From CAYONM01 sp964405325 (GTDB taxonomy: Bacteria > Planctomycetota > UBA11346): a DNA stretch of 13,567 nucleotides. The stretch spans positions 1 to 13,567 of the forward strand of contig CAYONM010000095.1 of NCBI GenBank assembly GCA_964405325.1. The letters run 5' to 3'. The notes under the pieces were generated by a model that saw nothing but the letters and a program-made list of their open reading frames with translations, made no database searches and was not told the DNA's origin. The translations under genes and the position numbers were made by a program. This document shows, one piece after another, positions 1 to 7,974 of this stretch (positions within the stretch are counted from its first letter, which is position 1; each line of letters opens with the position of its first letter).

Positions 1-50
1 GGATCGACAAAATCTCTGCGCGATCTGCTACCTTTATTTCTTTCCGCACC

Positions 51-434
51 CTAACCGTCGCGAGATCGCATAAAACGACCGATCTCATGGTCTCGCTCCG
101 AGACATGATGGTACAGCCACTTGGCGAGAAAGCCGAGCAGAGCCTGGCGATCGATGCGCTCGGCCAGATAGTCCTCCCAGAAACCATCGAATTCCGTCGC
201 CAATTCACCGTGCCACTGCCGATGTTCCGCCAGATCAGGATAGCCGATGCGCTCCATCAGCGCTTCTTCGTCAGCAAAGTGCTCAAAGGAATACCGCAGC
301 AGCTCATCCAGACCGTAGTCCAGAGCGATTGCGGTTGCCAACTCGTGCACCAGTTCGAATAAACGGCGATGCTGGGCATCGACCTGGGCATCGCCGATAG
401 CAAGTTCCTCGGACCAGTCGGGCAGGATGGACAT
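51..434 (-). CDS. Bacteriohemerythrin (single-domain hemerythrin-like di-iron protein)
   Basis: A 127-residue single-domain hemerythrin, the normal size for bacterial stand-alone members. The full ligand set of the non-haem di-iron site can be placed: His22 (in DAQHRRLF), His52 and Glu56 (EHFADEE), His71 and His75 (HRQWH), His110 and Asp115 (HHVSERD). The spacing (H-x3-E, x14, H-x3-H, x34, H-x4-D) is that of O2-binding bacteriohemerythrins. The family binds O2 reversibly in the cytoplasm and is proposed to store, deliver or sense oxygen. There is no signal peptide and no fused sensor domain, so a soluble O2 carrier or buffer is more likely than a chemoreceptor. It lies 226 bp downstream of purB on the same strand. 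The start is the ATG giving MSILPDW, the usual family N-terminus; no strong Shine-Dalgarno motif precedes it. The family call is firm and the physiological role is inferred. Confidence 0.93.
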   Translation of the reverse strand: MSILPDWSEELAIGDAQVDAQHRRLFELVHELATAIALDYGLDELLRYSFEHFADEEALMERIGYPDLAEHRQWHGELATEFDGFWEDYLAERIDRQALLGFLAKWLYHHVSERDHEIGRFMRSRDG

Positions 435-660
435 GTCACGCTGTTTCCATCAAAGAGGGCGTTGACCACCCCACGGCCGGGGGACCTCGCTTACTGCGCC
501 AGCGTATAGCGCGGCGCAACGCGCATTGTACGCCCAAAACCAGTTCTCGGCCGGTCGGGCTCGGGCCTGGACGCACTTGCCTACGCAGCCGCAGGCCTTG
601 CTCGAATTCGCTCTCTGCTGACAAGCTCATGTCATGAGTCTACCCCAAAAAAGACCGGTT

Positions 661-2094
661 TCACACATTCAATTCGCTGCTGCCCGCCAAGTGCTGCAGC
701 CAGGGCTGCACCGCCGGACCGACCTCTTCGGCCAGAAAGCGCGTCACCTGCTGCGGCGCCCGACCGATGAAGCTGCTGGGGTCGAGCAGTTCGTCCAGAC
801 GAGCGTGAATCGGCGCGAAGTAGCTGTCGGCCCGCACCCGCTCGATCAGGTCGTTATCGCCGCCTTCCTGTTTGACCACCGCCGCCGCCTGATGCGACCA
901 TACCCGGATGCGCTCGTGGCACTCCTGACGATCGCCACCGGCCGCAACCATGGCCATGATGATGTTCTCAGTAGCCATGAAGGGTAGCTCCTGGGTGATG
1001 CGCCGTTCGATCACCTTGGGGTAGACCACCAGGCCTTCGGACACATTCTGCAGAATGGACAGCACAATATCTGCGGTCAGGAAGGCCTCGGCCAGCGAGA
1101 TGCGACGATTGGCGCTGTCGTCCAGGGTGCGCTCCATCCACTGTACGGCGCAAGTCTGTTGGGCATCCGCCACCAGCACCATCAGATGCCGGGCCAAGGA
1201 GCAGCAGCGCTCTGAACGCATGGGATTGCGCTTGTAGGCCATGGCCGAGGAACCGATCTGATCCTTCTCGAAGGGCTCTTCGATCTCCTTCAGATTGGCC
1301 AGCAGACGGATGTCGGTAGCGATCTTGTGCGCGCTGGCGCCCAAGGAGCCCAGAGCCGACAGGATGTCCACATCCACCTTGCGGGAATAGGTCTGACCAG
1401 TGACCAGATAGGCTTGTTCGAAGCCGGCCATCTCGGTAACCAGGCGATCCAGTTCTTCGACCTTGTCATGCTCTCCATCGAACAGCGCCAGAAAGCTGGC
1501 CTGGGTGCCGGTGGTCCCCTTCACCCCGCGGAAACGGAGATCATCGCGAGTCCGGGCGAGATTGCGCAAATCCATCAGCAGGTCCTGCAGCCAAAGGCAG
1601 CAACGCTTGCCAACGGTGGTCAGCTGAGCCGGCTGGAAGTGGGTGAAACCCAGGGTGGGTTGCTCTCGATACTGCTCAGCGAAGCGCGCAAAGCGGCTGA
1701 TCACTCGCGCCAGCTTCGGCAACAAAATGTCCAGGCCATCGCGCAATGCGATCAGATCCGTGTTGTCGCCGACAAAGCAGCTGGTGGCACCCAGGTGGAT
1801 GATCGGCGCCGCCGTCGGACAGCACTGGCCGAAGGTATACACATGCGCCATCACATCATGACGCCGTTTCTTTTCTTCCGCGGCAGCCCGTTCGTAGTCG
1901 ATATCCTGTTGATGGGCTTCCATCTCCGCGATCTGCGCATCGCTGATCGCCAGCCCCAACTGCTGTTCGGCCCTGGCCAGATACAACCACAGCCGCCGCC
2001 AGGTCTGGAACTTCTTGTCATCGGAAAAATTCCACGCCATCTCCGGCGAGGCATAGCGGCTGGTCAGGGGGCTCTGGTAACGATCGTGGGCCAT
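661..2094 (-). CDS. purB: Adenylosuccinate lyase, eukaryote-like type (PurB)
   Basis: A 477-residue cytoplasmic enzyme of the fumarase/aspartase superfamily. It splits SAICAR to AICAR plus fumarate in de novo purine synthesis, and adenylosuccinate to AMP plus fumarate. The superfamily signature is GSSAMAYKRNP at residues 281-291, carrying the mobile-loop catalytic serine. Catalytic histidines are His79 (RRHDVMAH) and His152 (GFTHFQPAQ). From memory of human ADSL, long blocks match almost word for word: the SPLTSRYASPEM N-terminus, the IIHLGATSC region, the FRGVKGTTGTQASF region, and ERTLDDSANRR followed by the ELPFMATENIIMAM region. Length is also close to the human enzyme (about 484 aa) rather than the shorter B. 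subtilis type. One difference is Ala286 where human has Pro. The frame is open upstream to 2217, but the ATG at 2094 has AAGGAG six bases before it and gives the conserved N-terminus. It is divergent from the efflux operon. Confidence 0.96.
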   Translation of the reverse strand: MAHDRYQSPLTSRYASPEMAWNFSDDKKFQTWRRLWLYLARAEQQLGLAISDAQIAEMEAHQQDIDYERAAAEEKKRRHDVMAHVYTFGQCCPTAAPIIHLGATSCFVGDNTDLIALRDGLDILLPKLARVISRFARFAEQYREQPTLGFTHFQPAQLTTVGKRCCLWLQDLLMDLRNLARTRDDLRFRGVKGTTGTQASFLALFDGEHDKVEELDRLVTEMAGFEQAYLVTGQTYSRKVDVDILSALGSLGASAHKIATDIRLLANLKEIEEPFEKDQIGSSAMAYKRNPMRSERCCSLARHLMVLVADAQQTCAVQWMERTLDDSANRRISLAEAFLTADIVLSILQNVSEGLVVYPKVIERRITQELPFMATENIIMAMVAAGGDRQECHERIRVWSHQAAAVVKQEGGDNDLIERVRADSYFAPIHARLDELLDPSSFIGRAPQQVTRFLAEEVGPAVQPWLQHLAGSSELNV

Positions 2095-2100
2095 GAGGCA

Positions 2101-2106
2101 CTCCTT
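2101..2106 (-). promoter_or_regulatory. Ribosome binding site of purB
   Basis: AAGGAG on the minus strand, six bases upstream of the ATG at 2094. It decides the purB start against the longer open frame reaching 2217, whose extra 41 residues do not look like the lyase family. Confidence 0.8.
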
Positions 2107-2340
2107 GCTGCGTGCGGGGCTGGCATCCTGGTGCGAAGGTTTGCGGATCAACCGGGCGTGCCCCGCAGGGCCACGCATAGCTCGCTGCTGGGAGCGCTGA
2201 ACCCCAGCTCGGCCCATCCTTGCATTGTCTCCAGCTGGGGCAACTGGAGCAGAAAATGCAGGTCAATCCAATGACGATGACCCAAATGGAGACGAGACAG
2301 GATCCACTCTTGGCCAGCTTTGCCTGGCCCTGGGGTACCC

Positions 2341-2358
2341 CGTTGGCTGACGCCAACG
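2341..2358. promoter_or_regulatory. 18-bp palindrome, candidate operator
   Basis: CGTTGGCTGACGCCAACG is a perfect inverted repeat: 7-bp arms CGTTGGC/GCCAACG around TGAC. It lies 60 bp upstream of the TTG start of the efflux operon, within the divergent control region. The position fits a binding site for a dimeric repressor such as a TetR or MarR family protein, but no regulator gene is in the window, so this is inference. It could equally fold as an RNA hairpin in a leader. Confidence 0.35.
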
Positions 2359-2406
2359 ATTGGTAAGCTCGCTCGTCACCACATCGTCCCCAAACGTTAC
2401 CTGGAT

Positions 2407-2412
2407 GGGAGG
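2407..2412 (+). promoter_or_regulatory. Ribosome binding site for the TTG-initiated TolC-like gene
   Basis: GGGAGG ends five bases before the TTG at 2418. This strong Shine-Dalgarno motif supports the non-ATG start, which also yields a hydrophobic signal peptide (MQHAVALMILALPL). Confidence 0.7.
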
Positions 2413-2417
2413 ACGTC

Positions 2418-3974
2418 TTGCAACATGCCGTAGCGCTGATGATCCTGGCTCTGCCCCTGACCGGCAGCGAGGCATTCATTGCCGAGGAGCCGGCCCCAGG
2501 CCGCGACCAGACACCGATCGACCAGGCCCTGGCCAGCGGACCCGTTGCCGATGCCAATCGCCTGGAGCTGAATCTGATCACCGCCCTGCGTCTGGCCTTC
2601 AGTCAGGGCGTGGCCAAACGCGATGCGGTCGAAAACCTGGAGTTGATCCGCCAGAAATACCGCACTGTCCGCGCCGACTACGGGCCACAGTTCTCCGGCA
2701 ACCTCGAAACCGGAGTCGGCAACAACCGCGATGCGGACGGCACCTTTGCCGAACCCCTCACCGACCAGCAACTGCGCCTGGGCCTGAGCCAGAGCCTGCC
2801 CACCGGCGGCAGCCTGAACCTGGACGGTCGTCTCAGCCGCGAAGACCGCATTGATAACGACTCCGGAGCGCGTCGAGATCCGGTCACCAGCTCCCTCAGT
2901 CTGAGCTACCGCCAACCCTTGCTGCGCGATGCGGGCCCTCTGGTGTGGCGGGATCAACTGACCCAAGCTGAACGCGAGTACATCTACGCCCTGCGCAGCC
3001 ACCGTCTCTTCCTGGACGACCTGGCCCTGGAGACCGCCAATCGTTTCTGGCGCCTGCAGCAGCAGGGCTTTGCTCTGGAACGTCGCCGCGATGCGGTCGC
3101 CAACGCCCGTTTCGCCCTGGAGCAAGCCAAGGCATTCGTCGAGATCGGCCGCTCAACCGCCAACGATGTGCTGCGCGCCGAAGTCCAGGTGCTGTCCGCC
3201 GAACAGTCCTACACCGATTCCCTGGCCGCCTACGAACGCAGCCTGGACGAATTTCGTCTGGATCTGAACCTGCCGGCCAAGCAGGACCTGAGCATCAGCG
3301 AGCACTCGGCCACCATCAGCCGGCTCCTGATCGACAACGCGGTGGCCATCGATCTGGCCCTGCAGCATCGCTTGGACTGGCTGACCGAACAAGACCGCTA
3401 CGACGACAAACGCCGCTCGCTGCGCCTGGCTACTCGCCGCCTGCTACCGGATCTGGATTTCGAGGCCACGGTCGGCGTGGTCGACAACAATGAGGACTAC
3501 CAACCCGATCGCGGTGATGACCCCAATTGGAGCGCCCGGTTGGAGCTGGAAATCCCCTTCCACCGCCGCAACGAACGCCTGAACCACCAACGCGCCCTGG
3601 TCGCCCTCAGCCAGGGTCGTCGCGGCCTGGTGCAATTCCGCCAACGCATCATCAACGAGGTGACCGATGCGGTGCGCGCCATGCGCCGGTCCGAGAGCAC
3701 CTTCATCATCCAGCGCCGGCAAGTCTCACAAAGCACCCTGCGGCTAGAAAAATCCCAGATGGATTTCGAGGCCGGCCTGATCTCCAACCGCGACCTGTTG
3801 GAAGCCCAGGCTGAAATGCGCGAAGCCCAGATCGGCCTCTACCGCGCCCGGATCGATTATCGCCTGGCCGAACTGGAACTACGCAAGACCACCGGCCAAT
3901 TACAGCTGGACGAAAACGGCGAGTGGTCCGATCGGCTCCCCGCCTACGCCGAACGGCATCCGGAGCGGCCATGA
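2418..3974 (+). CDS. TolC-family outer membrane efflux protein
   Basis: A 518-residue outer-membrane channel of the OEP/TolC family, the exit duct of a tripartite pump. Residues 1-19 (MQHAVALMILALPLTGSEA) form a short signal peptide with a likely cut after SEA. Two OEP repeats follow, about 48-260 and 300-505, each dominated by long amphipathic helices rich in Ala, Leu, Gln, Arg and Glu. The second ends with a typical family tail: a GLISNRDLLEAQAEM stretch, then a YRLAELELRKTTGQL stretch. Segments of alternating polar and hydrophobic residues (QFSGNLETGVG, QLRLGLSQSLPTGG, SARLELEIPF) fit the beta-barrel strands. Translation starts at TTG with GGGAGG five bases upstream. It is first in a three-gene operon, and its TGA overlaps the ATG of the adaptor gene (ATGA at 3971-3974). 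Pump-family function is clear; the substrate cannot be read from sequence. Confidence 0.9.
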   Translation: MQHAVALMILALPLTGSEAFIAEEPAPGRDQTPIDQALASGPVADANRLELNLITALRLAFSQGVAKRDAVENLELIRQKYRTVRADYGPQFSGNLETGVGNNRDADGTFAEPLTDQQLRLGLSQSLPTGGSLNLDGRLSREDRIDNDSGARRDPVTSSLSLSYRQPLLRDAGPLVWRDQLTQAEREYIYALRSHRLFLDDLALETANRFWRLQQQGFALERRRDAVANARFALEQAKAFVEIGRSTANDVLRAEVQVLSAEQSYTDSLAAYERSLDEFRLDLNLPAKQDLSISEHSATISRLLIDNAVAIDLALQHRLDWLTEQDRYDDKRRSLRLATRRLLPDLDFEATVGVVDNNEDYQPDRGDDPNWSARLELEIPFHRRNERLNHQRALVALSQGRRGLVQFRQRIINEVTDAVRAMRRSESTFIIQRRQVSQSTLRLEKSQMDFEAGLISNRDLLEAQAEMREAQIGLYRARIDYRLAELELRKTTGQLQLDENGEWSDRLPAYAERHPERP

Positions 3975-5482
3975 GCAAGAAAAACGAGGAAATCAGAGCC
4001 GTGGAGCAAACGACGTTCGGGGAACACAAAAAGATGAAAAAAAAATATTCCCAGCTTCTGCCGCTCTTCGCTTGTCTGGCCATGCTCTTCACTGGCTGTG
4101 GCCAGAATGCCGATGATGACCACGAAGCGTTGCTCCGCCTGACGGCGGAGCAACGTGATCTGCAGCTCACGGTCACCGCCAAGGGCAATCTGCAATCCGC
4201 CGACAGCGTCAAGATCCGGCCGGGCATCGATGGCAAGCTGAGCTGGCTTATCGAGGACGGCAGCGAGGTGGAGGCTGGCGCCAAACTGGCGGAGTTCGAG
4301 ACCGAACAGATCGAGGAACAGATCGAAAACACCCAGCAGGACATCGAGGACAAATTACGCGACCTGGCATCCAAACGCAGCGACCTGGAGGTCTATCGGC
4401 TGGAGGTACAGCAACGGGTGCAAAAGGCCGAACAGGACGTCACCTTCGCCGAACAGGAACGCGAGCAGGAGGTCGCCAGCACCCTGATTCTGGACGAGCA
4501 GGACCTGGTCTTGGTGCTGGAGCAGGCCGAGACCAATCAGAAGGACCTGGCTGCCCGTCTGGAACGCATGCCCGAGCTGCTGGAAAAAGGCTTCGTCACC
4601 AGCGCCGAGGTGCGCCAGATGGAATTGGACCTGAAGTCAGCAAAGCAGCGCTCACAACGAGCCAAACAGGAACTGCAGGCCTTCCGCACCTACAGCAAAC
4701 CGCGCCGCCTAGCCAAACTCGACAGCAGCATTGCCGAAAAAAAACTCTCCCTGACCAAGGAAAAACGCGCTGGCGAACGCAACATCGCTGATAAGACAGC
4801 GGCCATCGAACTGCTGGAACGACGCATCGCCAACCAACGCGACAAACTCCAGAAAATGCAGGAAGACCTACAGAAACACGTGGTCACGGCACCATCACCC
4901 GGCATGGTCCTGCACGGCAGCGTCGACCAGTGGGGTCGATCTCAAGAAGTCGAAGTCGGCCAGAACATCGATGCCCGTCGCATCATCTGCCGACTCCCCG
5001 ATCTCACCAACATGATTGTCAACTGTGAGATTCTCGAAAGCGACATCGGCAAACTGGCAGTGGACCAGCCAGCAGAAATCGTGCTGCCATCCCTGGACGA
5101 CGCCCGCTATCAGGGCCGTATGCTCAGCATCGATCCGACCGCCGTCCCGCAACGCCGCTGGGACACCCGTCCAAAACGCTACAAAGTCGAGGTCAGCCTG
5201 GATGGCACCGAGGGTGCCAGTTTCCGGCCTGACATCAGCGCTGAGGTGGACATTGTCACCGGCAATCGCCAGCAGGTGCTGGCGCTGCCCATTGATGCGA
5301 TCGAATCCGAGGGTGACCGACACTGGTGCCTGATGGCCGACGGCAGCGAACGCGACCTGGAATTGGGCGTCAGCACCACCACCCACGTCGAGATTACCGC
5401 TGGTCTGCAACCTGGTGAAACCGTGCTGGTCCGACAGCAGGGCCAGTCGCGAAGCAATGAGCAGACGGCTGACGGCGAATGA
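3971..5482 (+). CDS. HlyD/MacA-family periplasmic adaptor lipoprotein
   Basis: The membrane-fusion protein linking the TolC-like channel to the MacB-like transporter. From the ATG at 3971 (503 aa) there is a 21-residue charged leader, then a lipoprotein signal peptide beginning MKKKYSQLLPLF and a lipobox LFTGC, so Cys43 would be lipidated. Two half-lipoyl segments (about 75-112 and 303-340, the latter with VVTAPSPGMVLHG) flank an unusually long Glu/Gln/Arg/Lys-rich coiled coil (about 112-302). Beta-barrel and membrane-proximal domains follow to the C-terminus. The start is ambiguous: the ATG at 3971 has GGAG five bases upstream and is coupled to the preceding stop. The ATG at 4034 gives a classical 22-residue lipoprotein signal directly but lacks a good ribosome site. 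Its stop overlaps the next gene's start (ATGA at 5479-5482). Confidence 0.9.
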   Translation: MSKKNEEIRAVEQTTFGEHKKMKKKYSQLLPLFACLAMLFTGCGQNADDDHEALLRLTAEQRDLQLTVTAKGNLQSADSVKIRPGIDGKLSWLIEDGSEVEAGAKLAEFETEQIEEQIENTQQDIEDKLRDLASKRSDLEVYRLEVQQRVQKAEQDVTFAEQEREQEVASTLILDEQDLVLVLEQAETNQKDLAARLERMPELLEKGFVTSAEVRQMELDLKSAKQRSQRAKQELQAFRTYSKPRRLAKLDSSIAEKKLSLTKEKRAGERNIADKTAAIELLERRIANQRDKLQKMQEDLQKHVVTAPSPGMVLHGSVDQWGRSQEVEVGQNIDARRIICRLPDLTNMIVNCEILESDIGKLAVDQPAEIVLPSLDDARYQGRMLSIDPTAVPQRRWDTRPKRYKVEVSLDGTEGASFRPDISAEVDIVTGNRQQVLALPIDAIESEGDRHWCLMADGSERDLELGVSTTTHVEITAGLQPGETVLVRQQGQSRSNEQTADGE

Positions 5483-7644
5483 ACGGGAATGCGAGCACAC
5501 CAGCCGACGACCTGATCGTCATTGCCGGGTTGCAACGGCAATACCGGATCGGTGACCGGGCGGTACCGGTGCTGAAGGGCGTGGATCTGCGCGTCCATCG
5601 CGGCGAATTCGTCGCCCTGATGGGGCCTTCGGGCTCGGGCAAGTCCACCCTGCTGAATGTCATCGGCCTGCTGGACGGCTACGATGCCGGCAGCTACCAC
5701 CTGAATAACCGCGATATTACGCGTCTGTCTGATCAGGAATTGGCGCAACTACGCGCCCACTCCATCGGTTTCGTCTTCCAGCAATTCAACCTGATCCCGC
5801 AATTATCCATCTGGGAAAATGTCGCCCTGCCACTGTTCTACCTGGGCGGCAGCAGCCGCAACCGCCGTCAACAGGCGGGCCTGGCACTGGAGCGGGTCGG
5901 CCTGGCGCACCGCCTGAACCATCGCCCGCTGCAGCTCTCTGGTGGCGAAATGCAGCGCGCCGCCATCGCCCGCAGCCTGATTGCAAACCCACCGCTCCTG
6001 GTTGCCGACGAGCCCACCGGCAACCTGGACAGCAACACCGGCACGGAAATTCTCGGCCTGTTCCAGCAGCTGCACGCCGATGGCCTAAGCCTGGTGCTGG
6101 TCACCCACGATGCCGGCATCGCCGCCCGCGCCGATCGGGTGCTGCATCTGCGTGATGGCGAAATTGTCGAGGATCAGAGCGCTCCGGAACCGGGAGACAT
6201 CGGCGGCACGATGAATGTTTCCCTCAACGAACCCAAGCTGGAACAGGTGAGCACGTCCAAGAATGCGACCACCCGACCGAGCAATGGTTTTTCGGCGAAT
6301 GTCGTGCACGGCGGTGAGCAAGTCGCGACGAAGAAGCGCACAACCGCAGGCAATAAGAGGCCCGATACCACCCGAGTACTGACCGCCACGCATCCCCTTC
6401 GGGTCAGCGCCCTGATCGGCATGGCCTTCTCCAGCCTACTGCACCATAAATTGCGCGCCCTGCTGACCACCCTGGGCATCGTCTTCGGCGTTGCCGCAGT
6501 GGTCAGCATGCTGGCTATTTCCGGCGGCGCCCGACAGGAGGCCCTGAACTCCCTTGCCGGCATGGGCCTGAACACCATCCGCTTGCAGAGCGTTGAACCG
6601 CCCAAGGACGAGCAGGACGACGAAAATTCCCGCTGGTGGTCCGCCTACGGCATCATGCCTGAAGACCGCGATCGACTGGCAGCGCTACTGCCGCAAATCG
6701 AGGCCATGGTCCAGACCAGACGCGAAGATTATCCGGTGTGGACCCCGTCGCACGAAGCGGTGGGACATGTGATCTGCACCAACCACGCGTATCCGAACAT
6801 CACCCGATTACCGATGACACGCGGTCGTTTCCTGCACCCCCTGGATGATGAGCATCGGCAGTCGGTATGCATTCTGGGCGCTGACATCGCCCGTGATTTG
6901 TTCGCTTATCGCGATCCCCTCGGACAATCCGTGTTCATTCGGCAGGACAGCATCCCCTTTCAAGTGATCGGTGTACTCGACCACGTCGATGGCGAACTGC
7001 CTGGCACCGGCCTCGGCGCCGGAACCTTCAACCGCGCCGTATTCCTGCCCGAACGCGCCGCCGAATACCGACTCGGCTTCACACTCTCCTCGGAGCTGAC
7101 CCACATCGCCGATCTGATCATCCAGTTCGACAACGATGCTGACATTCTTGACGCCGCCGAACTGATCCGACGCAGCCTGTCTCGACACCACGAAATATCT
7201 GACTGGGAAATAACGGTCCCGGCAGAACTGTTGCGACAAAAAGAAGCCACCAGCCGGATATTTGCCATCGTCATGGGTTCCATCGCCGGCATCTCGCTGC
7301 TGGTCGGCGGCATCGGCATCATGAACATCATGCTGGCGACGGTGCTGGAGCGCACCCGCGAAATCGGCATCCGCCGTGCGGTCGGCGCCCGGCGCTCGGA
7401 TATCATCAAACAATTTCTGGTCGAAACCGTGGTTTTATCGCTGATGGGCGGCCTGTTGGGCGCCACTCTGGGCGTTGGCGGCGCCGCCCTGGTCAGCACC
7501 GCGGCGGGCTGGCCGACCCAGGTCACCACCGCCAGCCTGGTTTTATCCCTCGGCATCAGCGCCCTGATCGGCTTGATCTTCGGCCTCTACCCGGCCTGGC
7601 GCGCCGCGCGACTGAAACCGGTGGAGGCGCTACGCAGCGCGTAA
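5479..7644 (+). CDS. macB: MacB-family ABC transporter: fused ATPase and permease
   Basis: A 721-residue inner-membrane mechanotransmission ABC protein. The N-terminal nucleotide-binding domain (about 10-232) has Walker A GPSGSGKST (49-57), Q-loop VFQQFN (from 99), ABC signature LSGGE (153-157), Walker B with DE at 177-178 (VADEPTGNLD) and H-loop His210. A basic, low-complexity linker (about 236-310) follows, longer than in E. coli MacB (648 aa), where TM1 begins near residue 273. Then come TM1 (about 329-349), a periplasmic domain (about 350-592) and TM2-TM4 (about 594-622, 647-673, 684-704) with the FtsX-type motif GGIGIMNIMLA and the ERTREIGIRRAVGAR coupling helix. MacB proteins do not carry substrate through the membrane; ATP-driven motion pumps periplasmic cargo through adaptor and TolC. 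Translation overlaps the adaptor stop by ATGA with no obvious Shine-Dalgarno site, implying coupling. Cargo (macrolide, peptide, siderophore, toxin or other) is unknown. Confidence 0.93.
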   Translation: MNGNASTPADDLIVIAGLQRQYRIGDRAVPVLKGVDLRVHRGEFVALMGPSGSGKSTLLNVIGLLDGYDAGSYHLNNRDITRLSDQELAQLRAHSIGFVFQQFNLIPQLSIWENVALPLFYLGGSSRNRRQQAGLALERVGLAHRLNHRPLQLSGGEMQRAAIARSLIANPPLLVADEPTGNLDSNTGTEILGLFQQLHADGLSLVLVTHDAGIAARADRVLHLRDGEIVEDQSAPEPGDIGGTMNVSLNEPKLEQVSTSKNATTRPSNGFSANVVHGGEQVATKKRTTAGNKRPDTTRVLTATHPLRVSALIGMAFSSLLHHKLRALLTTLGIVFGVAAVVSMLAISGGARQEALNSLAGMGLNTIRLQSVEPPKDEQDDENSRWWSAYGIMPEDRDRLAALLPQIEAMVQTRREDYPVWTPSHEAVGHVICTNHAYPNITRLPMTRGRFLHPLDDEHRQSVCILGADIARDLFAYRDPLGQSVFIRQDSIPFQVIGVLDHVDGELPGTGLGAGTFNRAVFLPERAAEYRLGFTLSSELTHIADLIIQFDNDADILDAAELIRRSLSRHHEISDWEITVPAELLRQKEATSRIFAIVMGSIAGISLLVGGIGIMNIMLATVLERTREIGIRRAVGARRSDIIKQFLVETVVLSLMGGLLGATLGVGGAALVSTAAGWPTQVTTASLVLSLGISALIGLIFGLYPAWRAARLKPVEALRSA

Positions 7645-7679
7645 GCCGCCTTCAGACCTCATCCTCGTTCCACGGCTCG

Positions 7680-7696
7680 GGCCAAAGGGATTGGCC
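7680..7696. terminator. Hairpin just downstream of macB, possible terminator
   Basis: GGCCAA-AGGGA-TTGGCC: a perfect 6-bp stem with a 5-nt loop, 36 bp past the macB stop in the convergent gap. There is no T-run after it on either strand, so it is not a textbook intrinsic terminator. It could still pause transcription or protect the 3' end of the mRNA. Confidence 0.3.
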
Positions 7697-7834
7697 GCCG
7701 CGGACGGTGTGATCCCGATGCAGGTTGCCGTCAAGGTTGATGTTTGTATCAGCGGTTGCTTCGCCGGCTCCACCCCGAGCCCGAATCTGAGGCTGGAATA
7801 CTCGATGAAATCCCAGTCCGGAATCAAAAAAAAT

Positions 7835-7852
7835 CTCTGTCCCTCTGTGTTC
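7835..7852 (-). repeat. CACAGAG-type short intergenic repeat (copy 1)
   Basis: On the minus strand this reads GAACACAGAGGGACAGAG. It shares the 10-mer ACACAGAGGG with the plus-strand repeat at 13500-13509, in opposite orientation. Short CACAGAG-rich tracts of this kind occur in the intergenic DNA of many environmental bacteria (from memory). No function is known to me. Confidence 0.5.
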
Positions 7853-7974
7853 ATCAGAGCGGGGCCGGCTGGGATGTATGGGGCACGGCCAGCGCGTAAT
7901 TAAACGCAACCTGTCGAAAGACCTTTTTTCCGGCCCTCCTCAGAGTGCTTCGTATTCAAGCCGGATTACGTCAA

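Larger units (their letters stand above)
2095..2417. other. Divergent intergenic region between purB and the efflux operon
   Basis: 323 bp with no convincing gene; frames crossing it are shadows of the flanking genes. It must hold the promoters for purB (leftward) and for the efflux operon (rightward), but I see no clear -35/-10 pair in either direction. For purB, a TTGACC on the minus strand near 2266 is a possible -35 without a good -10. The two notable elements are the 10-bp palindrome GGGGTACCCC at 2332-2341 and, abutting it, an 18-bp palindrome at 2341-2358. Confidence 0.6.
7645..7974. other. Convergent non-coding gap between macB and apbE
   Basis: 330 bp between two converging genes. 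It holds the hairpin at 7680-7696 and a CACAGAG-type repeat at 7835-7852. On the minus strand, two short overlapping frames read like a gene remnant. One contains NTEGQRFFLIPDWDF (ending at 7630). The other contains DTNINLDGNLHRDHTVRGG and ends at 7652. Neither belongs to a family I recognise, and neither has a supported start. Base composition is more mixed than in the flanking genes, with A- and T-runs at 7826-7833 and 7923-7928. I treat it as decayed intergenic sequence. Confidence 0.5.

Noticed and set aside
436..630. 64-residue minus-strand frame between purB and the hemerythrin gene, ending 1 bp before the hemerythrin ATG.
   Set aside because: Arg-rich low-complexity translation, no family resemblance and only a weak upstream GGGG. 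It looks like a chance frame in GC-rich DNA.
644..660. Six-T run just downstream of the purB stop on the minus strand, as an intrinsic terminator.
   Set aside because: The only preceding symmetry is the short ACCGGT; there is no real stem, so it was not called.
1327..2274. 315-codon plus-strand frame.
   Set aside because: Lies antisense over purB, whose family match is unambiguous. It is a shadow of biased codon use.
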